Program-made: the position numbers and the translations under genes | Part shown: positions 54,590 to 64,000 of the stretch, piece after piece | Layout: each line of letters opens with the position of its first letter | Numbering within the stretch: position 1 is the first letter of the stretch | NCBI GenBank assembly: GCA_009746045.1 | Contig: RPFO01000156.1 | Coordinates: 5,749,900 to 5,813,899 of the forward strand | DNA from: Mesostigma viride | Taxonomy: Eukaryota > Streptophyta > Mesostigmatophyceae > Mesostigmatales > Mesostigmataceae | DNA: 64,000 nt | Direction of reading: 5' to 3' | Notes under the pieces: generated by a model | The model's input: the letters and a program-made list of their open reading frames with translations, nothing else | Databases searched by the model: none | What the model was told of the DNA's origin: nothing

Positions 54590-55860
54590 TGCCCACTGCA
54601 GACCGGACGTCTGGCAGGGAACTGCGTCCTGACGCCGTACCTGTTTATTATTGTAGTGGATTAATAATGTTATGCGCCAGGCACGTGCTCGCTTTGCTAG
54701 CATTGCAAGCCGTGCCCCTGGCCCGGCTGGCGATCACGAATGAGCTTGGGGAAGGGGGGCCGACTAACAGGCAGAATTTACTAGCTGATCGACCTCATTT
54801 ATGCCGACGACATCTCGCTCATCGATCGAGAAGCCGGAGTCTGCCCAACTTTGGCTGGACTGCCTGGCGCTCGAGGCTCGGGCGGTTGGTCGATAGAAAT
54901 CAGCCCCAAAACGGAGGCCCTCAGTGGCCCTCGGCATGGCAGGGCCCTCACCCACACTCCGCCTCTTAGACGACACCGAGGTCAACTACCCTACTTCAGG
55001 CCGCTTCAAGCTGCTCGGCAGTTGGCTTCCCGACTGCGAGGACGACCTGACGACACGGATCGGCACGGCGTGGGCGCAACTACATGACCACCGCCGCTGG
55101 TGGAGCAACCCCGCCCTACCCCGGATCGATCGTCAAGAGTGACCTCTTCAAGGTCGTCATTCTGATGACGATCCTGACCTACGGCGCCGAGACCTGGACA
55201 CTGACGCAGGAGCTGGAGCAACGACTCGACCGGGCAACGTCACCAAGATGCTGCGCAAGATCCCCTTTGGTTTGCACATTACATAGTAATGAGGATTTGT
55301 ACGCTGATTTGCCCTATGTTTCCCACATTATTAGGCACAGGCGCCTGGGCCTAGCCGAGCACCTGGCGCCCGCACAGATCAGGTAGACACATCAGATAGA
55401 CTAGCTGGCACCAAGCCCGCCCAGCCTGCGCATGGGCGATATGTCCTAACCTGGCGTGCCCCAGGCCGCGCGCGGCAGGGCCGCCACCCGTGGACATTTC
55501 GTGATAGACTCGGCATGGACATGTATGTGCTGCACTAGACGTGACGGGCCCACCACACCCGGGAAGCCTCCTGGTTTGTCTGTAATATGGAGGCAGATGG
55601 TACGCAAGGATAGATGGCAAGTAGTGATGAAGGAGACCACCCCCAAGTCTGTGGGGGCTCCGCATGTGACCGCCAGCATATCAGTGGCATTCATAGCGAT
55701 TCGGGCCGCGGTACGTGCCCACAACCCTGTTGTAACTAGGACCTAGATAGCTTACACCATCCATTCCATCCCATGTTCCCCTCCCACTGAGGACTTATGC
55801 TCTCGTGCATGACGCAGTCACGTGTCTATCTATTAGTTAATTAATTAATATCCGGACCAT
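54590..55860 (+). pseudogene. LINE reverse transcriptase 3' fragment, copy 2
   Basis: Plus strand. It starts a little further 5' than copy 1, with CVLTPYLFIIVVD (RT palm segment), then YADD near 54800 and the same thumb/C-terminal region, broken by frameshifts. The 3' UTR ends near 55824 with GACGCAGTCACGTG and a TTAATTAATTAATA tail. It lies head-to-head with the ORF1 fragment at 54583. Confidence 0.83.
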
Positions 55861-56007
55861 GGTAGCCGCTCGAGCCTGCCATTACCTTATTCGCGTTTTT
55901 GAGTCATTCCCGGATTATGGATATCTCCCGCGGCTTTCGCGGCTTTCCTCTCAGACAACTACCCGAGTCCTTAATTAATTCCACGGCGTTGGATCGCCAT
56001 TTATTTA

Positions 56008-56562
56008 ATAAGCACGTGACTGCGTCACGTGGGTGCCAATGCAGAGTAAAGGAACCTTCAACCCTATTTACACAGCGAGAAGGAGGGAGGGCTCCCTAGC
56101 TTCTCTCACTGCCGCAAATGGGCAGGCCACAGAGCGCTCTCTCCACAGCATGGTGCCGGGGCGCAACACTGTGGGTGGAGTACAACCAGTGCAATACCAT
56201 AGGTAGGCTGGCGCATAGCTTATGCTACAAAGGTAAGCTAGGTGGGCTCAAGACGTCGGCTAAGGCGCAAGCTGATGGCCATATTAAGGTGCCAGAGTTA
56301 ATTGAAGGTACTATAACGTTGGGAGCTAATATCATTTCAAGTGCTGTAATGCCTAAGCTCCTACCTATGGTATTGCACAGGTTGTATTGCACCCACAGTG
56401 TTGCGCCCCGGCATGAGTGCACCATGCTGTGGAGAGAGCGCTCTGTGCCCACTTGCGGCAGTGAGAGAAGCTAGGGCGCCCTCCCTCCTTCTCGCCGTGT
56501 ATATAGGGTTGAAGGTTCCTTTACTCTGTATGTATTGGCACCCACGTGACGCAGTCACGTGC

Positions 56563-56564
<2 letters not shown>
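56008..56564. mobile_element. Foldback element with ~190-bp inverted repeats
   Basis: The arms, 56013-56200 and 56375-56561, mirror each other. Each starts with the 19-bp palindrome CACGTGAC-TGC/GCA-GTCACGTG, then GGGTGCCAATG, a CTTCAACCCTAT block, CTCCCTAGCTTCTCTCAC and GCATGGTGC. A ~170-bp centre separates them. The right end continues into (ATT)n. No coding sequence. Confidence 0.85.
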
Positions 56565-56617
<53 letters not shown>

Positions 56618-56618
56618 G
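56562..56618 (+). repeat. ATT trinucleotide microsatellite
   Basis: About 17 copies of ATT directly after the right end of the foldback element, acting as its tail. Confidence 0.93.
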
Positions 56619-56939
56619 CCTAAGCTATCCCATAATAATCGATTGCCCCCATCTAGACAACTAGCTTGAGTGCTCTATGCCTGGATCGCCATGCGTCCAG
56701 GCATAATAGTTGTCTCACTTCATATATTATATGAATGATGGATATGCATTCGATGATGGATGTGCATGTTCAGAGATCGACTACGATTAGTTCATGATTA
56801 GTTGTATGTCCTAGCAGCTGGTCCCCCTCCACAGCAGACGAAATCAACACCTGCACCGTCCACCAAGCATGGGCGGCCGGCCCTCCGCCGCCTTTCGATG
56901 ACATAATTCTGGACATGCCGTTACCTCTAGGTGCATTAA

Positions 56940-57960
56940 TTTAATTTATTTATTTATACGAAACTGCGTCGCGTGAGCAAAAGTCCTTAGGCAAATGAAT
57001 ATGGGATGTGGTGGATGGTGTACATAGAATGATATATTTTCTATAGTTACAGGCGCCGTTGCGGGTTGATACCACGCCCCGAATCGCTATAATATGCATG
57101 CCAAACTTCAGTCGAGTGAACACGCGGAGCCTTCAACAACTGGGGGGCGATGTCCTTCATCTTTACGTGTCATCTGCCTCCACCATATTACAGATCGACT
57201 CGCAGTGGGCTCTAGCTAGGTCTGGGCATAAGTATAAAATGAGGAAGTACTAGCTTGCGTGTCATGCGCATGCCGGGCATGCCACGGAGTACTATTATGC
57301 TACTAATCTGAATGCAGGGTAGACCAGCATGTCCGCAGGTGGACGTAATTGCCCCAGAGGATAGCCGCTATAGGCTACCGCCTCGTCTGCTATGTAAGAG
57401 TAGTAGAGGACAGCCGCTCAGATGAGGATTATACCTGATCCCCCTCTAGTGACTATATGGTTGGGGCATGATGCAGACGATATTTGTCACGTTCATGTAT
57501 ATATCAGATCGATATATGTATATCTAATGAGATTATAGCATAGTACTCCGTGGCATGCCCATGCACTTGACTCGCAAGTACCTACTACTTATACTAATCA
57601 TTAGAAGATTTAATTAGATGAAAGTTACAAATTTATAGCGTCTGCATCATGCCCCAACCACTACAGTACGTCACTAGCCCACCAAGGGGGATATATAATC
57701 TTCATCCAAGCTGTCCTCTTCGGGCGTCAGCCCGGCCCCGCGTCTATAGGGAATAGCACATGCCCGCATGCCTAGCCTATGACGGAAAGTCCAGGCCTAG
57801 GGGTGACCTCGCCGCGCGGCGCGCGCGGCCTGGGTCATGCCACAAGAGGATCAACAACAAAACGCCCCGGGCGGCTGAGCGGGCCGGCTGGGTGCGCCAG
57901 CTATGTTGCGCCTGTCGGATGTGTCTATACCTGATCTGTGCCCTTAATTGGGTCCGAGTC
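56940..57960 (-). pseudogene. LINE reverse transcriptase 3' end, copy 3 (degenerate, interrupted)
   Basis: 56940-57210 matches the 3' UTR and last codons of the RT fragments on the minus strand (GCGTCGCGTGAG, ATGGGATG, CCCGAATCGCTAT). 57735-57960 matches the next upstream part (GCCGCGCGGCGCGCGCGGCCTGGG). The foldback at 57408-57722 and neighbouring bases split it. Too diverged to read as protein. Confidence 0.65.
57408..57722. mobile_element. Foldback element inside degenerate LINE
   Basis: Inverted arms of ~85-95 bp: GAGGACAGC..GATGAGGATTATA..CCCCCTC and GGTTGGGGCATGATGCAGACG on the left, mirrored at 57630-57722. A further inverted match links 57255-57300 with 57540-57592. Confidence 0.75.
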
Positions 57961-58564
57961 ACCCTGACAGAGCATCGGACAACAGAAAAAAACGCTAGTA
58001 AGATAGTTATCCACCCCAGGTTTTGGTCACTGGGTCTGATTGCCCTGGTGCGTATGCCCCTAAAACTTACCCTCAGGCTCCTAGACGGAGGCCTAGCTTG
58101 ATATAGTCTCCCAAACCGGTGCCGCTACTAGATATACTGATGCATGCATGAGTTCCAAGTCGATCTATCTGTACGGACCATGCACGGGGCAGCCTTACCA
58201 GTTGCTTCCGCTGTACTGGCTTTTGCTATGTCGAACAGTCAAAGTTTTTTTGCCCCCACAGTAGTTGCTAGACTCTCCCGGTGATCGCTTTGCACATGCC
58301 TTTCAAAGGTGGCCCCGTGTCTAGGTAACGAGATAATTCAAAGGTAACGAGAAGAGGGGGGCCGGGCTCCCATAATATATGCCCCCTTCTTGAGCACAGT
58401 GTGCATCAAACATGCAGGGATGAAAGCTAGGTGCATACTCAAAAGTCGGTACCCCGTGACTCTCTGGCCTATAGGCTATAGCTATTGTTTAGTAGCCATG
58501 TCCATCTTCCACGTCAGCCTGGCGCGCAGCACCTTTGCTGCGCTTCGATCGAGTATAGTACTTG

Positions 58565-58665
58565 GTGGTGCAGGACTGCAGGTGCACCTGCATGGCTAGC
58601 TTGCACTGATGTAGCACCCAGAGCAGGTGGCAGTATACATCATCCCCCGGCACTTGCAGGTTGCA
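58565..58665 (+). repeat. Dispersed repeat, partial copy
   Basis: Related to 33775-33945 and 50365-50525 through GTGCACCTGCA..GCACCCAGAGCAGG and ACTTGCAGGTTG. Diverged. Confidence 0.55.
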
Positions 58666-58844
58666 GACGATAATGGCTGACGGCGGTATGGCTGACGGCG
58701 GAGCTCAGATCTTTTGCGTCTGAGCCCCAAATTCGGTCAGACCACTTGCATTCGATGCGCTTTTTTGAGACGCACACGCCAGTACAATCGGTTACGGCTG
58801 AAACGCAGTATTGCCAAAGTTACGCACGTGACAAGCAGCTATGA

Positions 58845-60215
58845 CGACCCCAAAAGCAAAACGGGGTTTGGAAAAGGAGCTTGCCGGCTCGATCCCAGCC
58901 CAACCCACTCGCCATCGTCCTTGCCCAGCCGTCTGGGCCTGCCAACCCACCGCCAGCAAACCCATCGCCCAGCGCCTCGCCCGAGCCCAAGAAACCCTGC
59001 CACGAACCCAAATGGCGAAAGTACCTACCAGATTTCGAAAGCTTTTCTTTCACCAACTGGCTGGAACTGACCAAAGACGAATGCGCCAAAATAGTGCGTT
59101 TCTTATCACAGGAACGCAAGCTCCATGGGGCCGTAGGGCCCATCCCCGCCGACGACCTGGAGAGGTTCCTTGCCAGGCCAGAGCTCAACCACCGCATCGC
59201 CATCATGTGCAGCTACTTCCAGCTACCTATGAGCAGAATTGTCGCCAGGATCCGCACCCCAGCCCAGCCTGCGCGGCCGACAGCCACATCGGCTTCCTCC
59301 CTCTGCAAGGATGACATCCGAGCAGTGCTGGAGGAGCACGTGACCTGGCCGTTGGCCGAGAAGCTGACCTCGCTGAACACGACGCTCAACACGGTGGAAG
59401 CCCGGGTCTCCAACGTGGAAACCAAGGTCGTCCACAAGCTACAACCCCAGTTCACGGCGCTACACACCGCGGCGCAGGCTTCGGAAACGCATGCTGCACT
59501 TGTCTCTCGCCTTAACCAGGTGGAGGGCAAGTGTGGCGTGCTCCTGAAGAAGCTTGAGGCCATCACCGCCCACACCGAGGCCCTGGCCACACAGGTCCCC
59601 AAGATAGCGGAGCAGACGGCCACCATTGCATCCCAGCCACCCCGGCAGGATGCTGGCGACCTCCCGCCGCTCTCCTACGCGGACCTGCTGCGGTCAGCGA
59701 CCGCCTCCACCACCGACGCCATCGCCACAAAGCTCCAGGAGCTGGAGGACCACCGCCAGGCCCAGCAACAGGAGGTCACCGACCGCGATCGCCGCGAGTG
59801 CCGAGTGGTGCTACGTCGCTTCCCCCAGAATTAGCCGGCAGGTGAGACGTCAACCTCTCTTGCTGACGAGCTCAAGAACCAGCTTCTTACCCTCATGGGC
59901 CTGGTAGGTGAGGTAGAACTGCGTGGGTGCCACCGCCTTCCCCACTCACGGGACAAGGCGGCTCCCCCACCAGTCCTGCTCACCTTCCCCTCCCCTGAGG
60001 ATAAGCAGCGGTTCCTCTCTCGTTGCAAGCGGTTGCACGACCTCACCTGGACGCTGGATGACGACCTCATGCACCCCCGCTCAGCAACAGCAGCGACGCG
60101 ACCTGTGGCCGGAATACCTCCGCCATAAGCAGGACCCCCAGAAGCCCAAGGTGTACTGGAGGGGCGGGGACCTGATGATCAACCACAAGATGTGGACGCC
60201 CCCAGCGGGCTAGAA
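58845..60215 (+). pseudogene. LINE ORF1-like protein, longest copy (broken)
   Basis: The open frame has no ATG near its start and runs to TAG 59832-59834, giving ~320 residues. It has a Pro-rich N-terminus, a helical block (YLPDFESFSFTNWLELTK), a long coiled coil (~residues 150-290: LNTTLNTVEARVSNVETKV and following) and an RRM-like start, RRECRVVLRRFP. After the nonsense codon the same frame continues (GETSTSLADELKN ... GEVELRGCHR), then a 4-base insertion near 60068 shifts it; the WRGGDLMINHK end follows. The coiled coil plus RRM/CTD order is that of L1-type ORF1p, an RNA-binding chaperone. No RT follows it. Confidence 0.78.
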
Positions 60216-60625
60216 TAGCTAGCCCTAGCTTGTAACCATTGGCCGTCACTGCCGCTATAAGGCAGCCATGCCTAGAATGTTGCCTAGCTGTGCCAACACA
60301 CCTAGTCACGTGCCGCCAACGCACGGTACACAACCAGCCATAGCCTTAGCCTAGTCCTAGTACAGCCATGCTACGCCCTGGCTATGTTCAGATTACTTGC
60401 CCACGCTCCTTGCTATGATATGCTCACATGGGTCTTATTGCACCCACAGTTTGCCGGATCGTTAGCCTGTCCTTTTAGCTAGCCGCGCCCGATTGCAGCT
60501 GTGGCATGCCTTTGGCATGAAGGAGACTGGGGGTCTCTGCCCTTTCTCCTGTAGTGCACACACAGGGATTAAAAGCACTTCGGTGCTCCGTGACTCCCCA
60601 ACGGGAGCACGAGTTTAATTAATTA
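60216..60625 (+). repeat. 3' UTR and (TTAA)n tail of the ORF1 element
   Basis: About 400 bp shared with 53735-54160 (inverted) and 62070-62491. It includes GGGATTAAAAGCACTTCGG..CTCCGTGACTCCCCAACGG just before the TTAATTAATTAATT tail. Confidence 0.8.
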
Positions 60626-60714
60626 ATTGCAGGTTGTTGCTTAGTAGAACAGTAAGTAAAAAACCATATCGTACCGCTCATTCTCCGAGGTATTAATTGA
60701 TTAACTAATTAATT

Positions 60715-60930
60715 AGCGGGTGACTGTGTCACGTGAGTGCTGGAATACAGATCGAGTTAAGGAGCCTTCAACCCCTATTATACACAGTGAGGGGGGGGGC
60801 GCTCGAGCTTCTCTCACTACCTCAATTAAGTGGGCAGGCCACAGAGGCTCTCTCTCTCCACATCAGGGTGCCGGGGCGCACTGACACTGTGGGCCGGTGC
60901 AATACAACAATAATGCAGTACCAGATACAG
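60715..60930 (+). repeat. Partial copy of the foldback element arm
   Basis: Starts GGTGACTGTGTCACGTGAGTGC and follows the left arm of 56008-56564 (CCTTCAACCCCTAT, CTTCTCTCACTACC, GTGCCGGGGCGCA) with indels. The mirrored arm is missing. Confidence 0.7.
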
Positions 60931-61755
60931 AGTAGGCTGACGCATATAGCTCGGGATGGTACTATGATGACCAGATACAGCTCGGGATGGTACTATGGAA
61001 TGCCCGGGGTGGATTCATTCAGTTCGTTCACGCGCCAGCGCCTCCGTTGCCACTGGGCATGGTTTCTCAGCAGAAAGTGGCTAGCTCTCTAGCAGCATAT
61101 AGGCAAAGTGTGGCCGCTAGTAAGAGCCGGGCTAATACATCATCTGGTGGGGTCCCATCATGGGCATTAACACATGGTCACTGAGGGCGTGGGCCACTTC
61201 AGCTGAGCTGTACTATGCAGGAGCCTGTACTTTTATACTACTAAGTACTATACTACTAAGGTCGGCCTAGGCTGGGGTGGCTGCCTAGGGTTGCCGGCTG
61301 CCAGTGCTTGTTGTGGTCGACGTAGATGGGATTACCGCCCTCGAGTAGACCGCCGGGCTTCTTCCCCGGCCGCGGCTTGCCGGAGCTGGAAATAGGTACG
61401 TCGGCCCGGCAGAGCTCCCGGGCGTCGTTGTCAGTTGTTGCTGCGCTGGCCATGATGTCATGCAAGTCGTCGCGTCGATCCAGCGTGTAGGGTCGCCCTG
61501 CGAGCCTCATTGGCACGGCGCTTGAGGAACAGCTAGCATCTTGTCCGCCATGGCGTCCAAGGTGAGGATCAGCGGCCGTGGGCGGTCCAGCCTGATCCCG
61601 CGAGCGGAGAAGGTGGATAGCCCTGAGTGTGACCGCAACCGATGCATTCATGAGAGCCATGGGGACAAGGCCGATAGCGTCCTCAATATTAACGCCTGGG
61701 CAAAGGTCTCAGAGGTCTCACCTTGCAGCTGGGGGAATTAGTGCTTGTCGATGAC
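60931..61755. other. Repeat-derived DNA, no supported gene
   Basis: A short duplication (CCAGATACAG/CTCGGGATGGTACTATG) lies at about 60918-60999. The minus-strand frame 61660-61256 is protein-like in composition but not recognised. It probably belonged, with 62492-63330, to one degraded minus-strand gene of the enclosing element. Confidence 0.4.
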
Positions 61756-61767
61756 ATTGAGGCTGTG

Positions 61768-62491
61768 GTGAGGTAGAACTGCGTGGGTGCCACCGCCTTC
61801 CCCACTCACGGGACAAGGCGGCTCCCCCACCAGTCCTACTCACCTTCCCCTCCCCTGAGGATAAGCAGCGGTTCCTCTCTCGTCGCAAGCGGTTGCACGA
61901 CCTCACCTGGACGCTGGATGACGACCTGACCCCCGCTCAGCAACAGCAGCGACGCGACCTGTGGCCGGAATACCTCCGCCATAAGCAGGACCCCCAGAAG
62001 CCCAAGGTGTACTGGAGGGGCGGGGACCTGATGATCAACCACAAGATGTGGACGCCCCCAGCGGGCTAGAATAGCAATAGCCCTAGCATGTAACCATTGG
62101 CCGTCACTGCCGCTAAGGCAGCCATGCCTAGAATGTTGCCTAGCTGTGCCAACACACCTAGTCACGTGCCGCCAACGCACGGTACGTGCAACCAGCCATA
62201 GCCTTAGCCTAGTCCTAGTACAGCCATGCTACGCCCTGGCTATGTTCAGATTACCTGCCCACGCTCCTTTCTATGATATGCTCACATGGGTCTTATTGCA
62301 CCCACAGTTTGCCGGATCGTTAGCCTGTCCTTTTAGCTAGCCGCGCCCGATTGCAGCTGTGGCATGCCTTTGGCATGAAGGAGACTGGGGGTCTCTGCCC
62401 TTTCTCCTGTAGTGCACACACAGGGATTAAAAGCACTTCGGTGCTCCGTGACTCCCCAACGGGAGCACGAGTTTAATTAATTAATTAATTA
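61768..62491 (+). mobile_element. 5'-truncated ORF1 retrocopy with target duplication
   Basis: 724 bp holding the end of ORF1 (GTGAGGTAGAACTGCG onward, through an intact LTPAQQQQRRDLWPEYLRHKQ region) plus the 3' UTR and (TTAA)n tail. It is flanked by a 12-bp direct repeat, ATTGAGGCTGTG (61756-61767 and 62492-62503), the signature of target-primed retrotransposition. Confidence 0.88.
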
Positions 62492-63330
62492 ATTGAGGCT
62501 GTGTTTGTCGAGCTCGGCCTCCTCGAGGAGGTACGCGAGCTCCTGTTGCCTGAGCTGTGTGCATGCACAGTGATGACGGAGGTAGTTTAGGTGGAATACC
62601 TCAGCAGGATCATTGGCGGCCCAGGTCTGGGTGGAAAGGGCATCGATCACCGTACGTCCTGGCCAGCGGGGGCTGGCTTGGAGGCAACATTTGTCCGTCA
62701 CCTCCTGTGCCAATGTCTATTATTACTGGGCGGTAATACCTGGCCGCGCACGGTGTTCTGCAGGCACTTGAGGGCGATGGCATCAACATGGTCATCGAGT
62801 TGCTCAACAAGAGCTCGAGCAGATGGGCCGTGATGGTGGCGGTGGTGGCGGTGGTGGCGCTGGCGGCGGTGGAGGTACGGGATGCGAGGAGGATGGATGA
62901 GGCGGTGGCGGTGGTGGTGAGAACTGGATCGAGCTTGGCAGCCAGCGTGCCTCGATCCCATGGCCGCCACATCTGCGGCGAGGGAGTCATGTGCTAGTTG
63001 CTCGAAGGCCTCCGCGAGGATTGAGGGCGCGGAAGGTGGCGCGTCAGCCATGGTGGTGGAGGCGGAGGGAGGAGGGGCCCATATCTCGGCGTCAGAGCGC
63101 CCGAGGAGGCGGAGAGCGGAAGGAGACGGTGTGCTGAAGTGCCGGGCGGGGGCAGGCAGATCGACAGGACGGCGTCCTGCAGTATTGACGTACCATGACG
63201 CCGTCCGGCAGATGAATTTGGTTGTGGTTGTAGAGGTGGGTGCACAGCTCCAAAAGCGAAGCGTACGCCCCGTAGAAAATGCAGTGCACCCTTCTCCCGG
63301 GGCGTGTGTTCAATAGCTATCGCCGATGGC
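62492..63330 (-). pseudogene. Degraded coding-like region, unknown product
   Basis: Minus-strand frames 63313-63092, 63051-62698 and 62713-62489 have protein-like stretches (YGAYASLLELCTHLYNHNQ; SILAEAFEQLAHDSLAADVA; EELAYLLEEAELDKHSLN-like, partly continuing beyond the retrocopy at 61755). A His-rich low-complexity tract lies between. Possibly a gene of the enclosing inverted-repeat element. Not recognised. Confidence 0.35.
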
Positions 63331-64000
63331 AAAGTCGGAAAGCCGGCAGCTCGGATCTGCAGGGCTCGGGACTGCGTTTGGGATCAGGCGAGGCCGCAGG
63401 AGGAGCCGAATGTACCACTAAGAGTTCCATGAGTGGTGCATGGCAATATGCTGCCTTCCGAGCCAGTCGTAGCTTCAGGGCTCAGCGCTGCCGCGCCAGG
63501 CTGTGCTGAGTCGTGGTGCCTTTGCTGGCCATTATTTTGCGTACCAGCTTCGGGCTTGTCACAATACTGCGTTACAGCCGAAACCGATCATAAAGTTAAA
63601 GGAGAACTTTTGCGGATGACTGTAGGTGTCAGTCGGCGATGCCTTAGGATCAGGAGACGTCCGTCCTATAGTCAGCAAAAGTTGGTGCGAGAGGTCCCCA
63701 GTTTGATTCCGGCCTGGATTCATTTGCAGATCGCGTTTTCCGCGGACCGGCACTGAACGCAAATGGTTTTCACCTTTGCGGCGTGCCAAATCAGAAAATC
63801 AGAATAAAGTAGCAGATGCGCCTCGACAAGACGCATCGGTTGCAAGTACTCCGGCTCAGATGCAAAAGTTTTGAGCTCCGCCATCGATCAGCCATGTCCG
63901 CCGTCAGCTAAGGCATTTTTTTGCATGGGGCTGCGTGATGTGTTTCGAGGATGACATCACAACGAAACGATGACCCCAGATCCGCAGTCTAGCTAGATAC

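Larger units (their letters stand above)
58675..63912. mobile_element. Region bounded by long inverted repeats (~5.2 kb)
   Basis: The left end, GCTGACGGCGG..GGCGGAGCTCAGATCTTTTGC..TCTGAGCC..ACTTGCAT..CGATGCG (58682-58770), recurs inverted at 63820-63910. A second inverted block, CGGTTACGGCTGAAACGCAGTATTG, pairs 58790-58815 with 63556-63585. The arrangement resembles a DNA transposon with long terminal repeats that was later invaded by retroelements. No transposase could be recognised. The target duplication is not clear. Confidence 0.6.

Noticed and set aside
53735-55860. A single twin-primed LINE insertion (inverted ORF1 part plus sense RT part)
   Set aside because: The inverted ORF1 part carries its own 3' UTR and (TTAA)n tail, which an internal segment of one transcript would not have.

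Overview
The window is eukaryotic nuclear DNA, most likely from an alga or another intron-rich protist. The evidence is one spliceosomal gene with 13 visible exons, Ty3-type LTR retrotransposons with an integrase chromodomain, LINE fragments, TTAA-target and hAT-like MITEs, and very large minisatellites. I see no bacterial operons, no CRISPR array and no rRNA or tRNA gene that I can support. The exact lineage cannot be read from the sequence.

1-23,841: two nested Ty3/Gypsy chromoviruses of one family. Element 1 is cut by the window start inside gag. A 1.7-kb TTAA-target MITE interrupts its RT, and the complete element 2 (6,696-21,035, 5-bp duplication AGCGG) interrupts its 3' ORF. Element 1 resumes at 21,036 and ends with its 3' LTR at 23,841. 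Element 2 itself carries two copies of a 1.77-kb TG...CA element, one in a leader ORF and one in its 3' LTR. The family is unusual: LTR, a leader ORF with an RNase H1-N/viroplasmin-like domain, gag, protease-RT-RNase H, integrase-chromodomain in a different frame behind a slippery heptamer, a large unrecognised 3' ORF, polypurine tract, LTR.

24,599-~49,378: one gene, read as an importin-13/transportin-3-like nuclear transport receptor. Thirteen exons join with matching phases at all 12 junctions (about 1,280 codons). Its introns hold a hAT-like MITE, a foldback MITE and tandem arrays of 9, 11, 18, 24, 26, ~28, 45, ~47, ~97 and 15-16 bp units, the last filling 5.5 kb. Partial copies of exon edges with their splice sites are repeated in the adjoining introns. 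Arrays near donors tend to be purine-rich and donor-like, and arrays near acceptors pyrimidine-rich and acceptor-like. I consider this the most notable pattern in the window.

49,400-64,000: repeat-rich intergenic DNA. It holds a strong hairpin, a second 1.7-kb TTAA MITE in the opposite orientation, three LINE RT 3'-end fragments, three LINE ORF1 fragments ending in (TTAA)n tails, foldback elements sharing a CACGTGAC...GTCACGTG end motif with the LINEs, and a ~5.2-kb region bounded by long inverted repeats that runs nearly to the window end. No host gene is recognised here.
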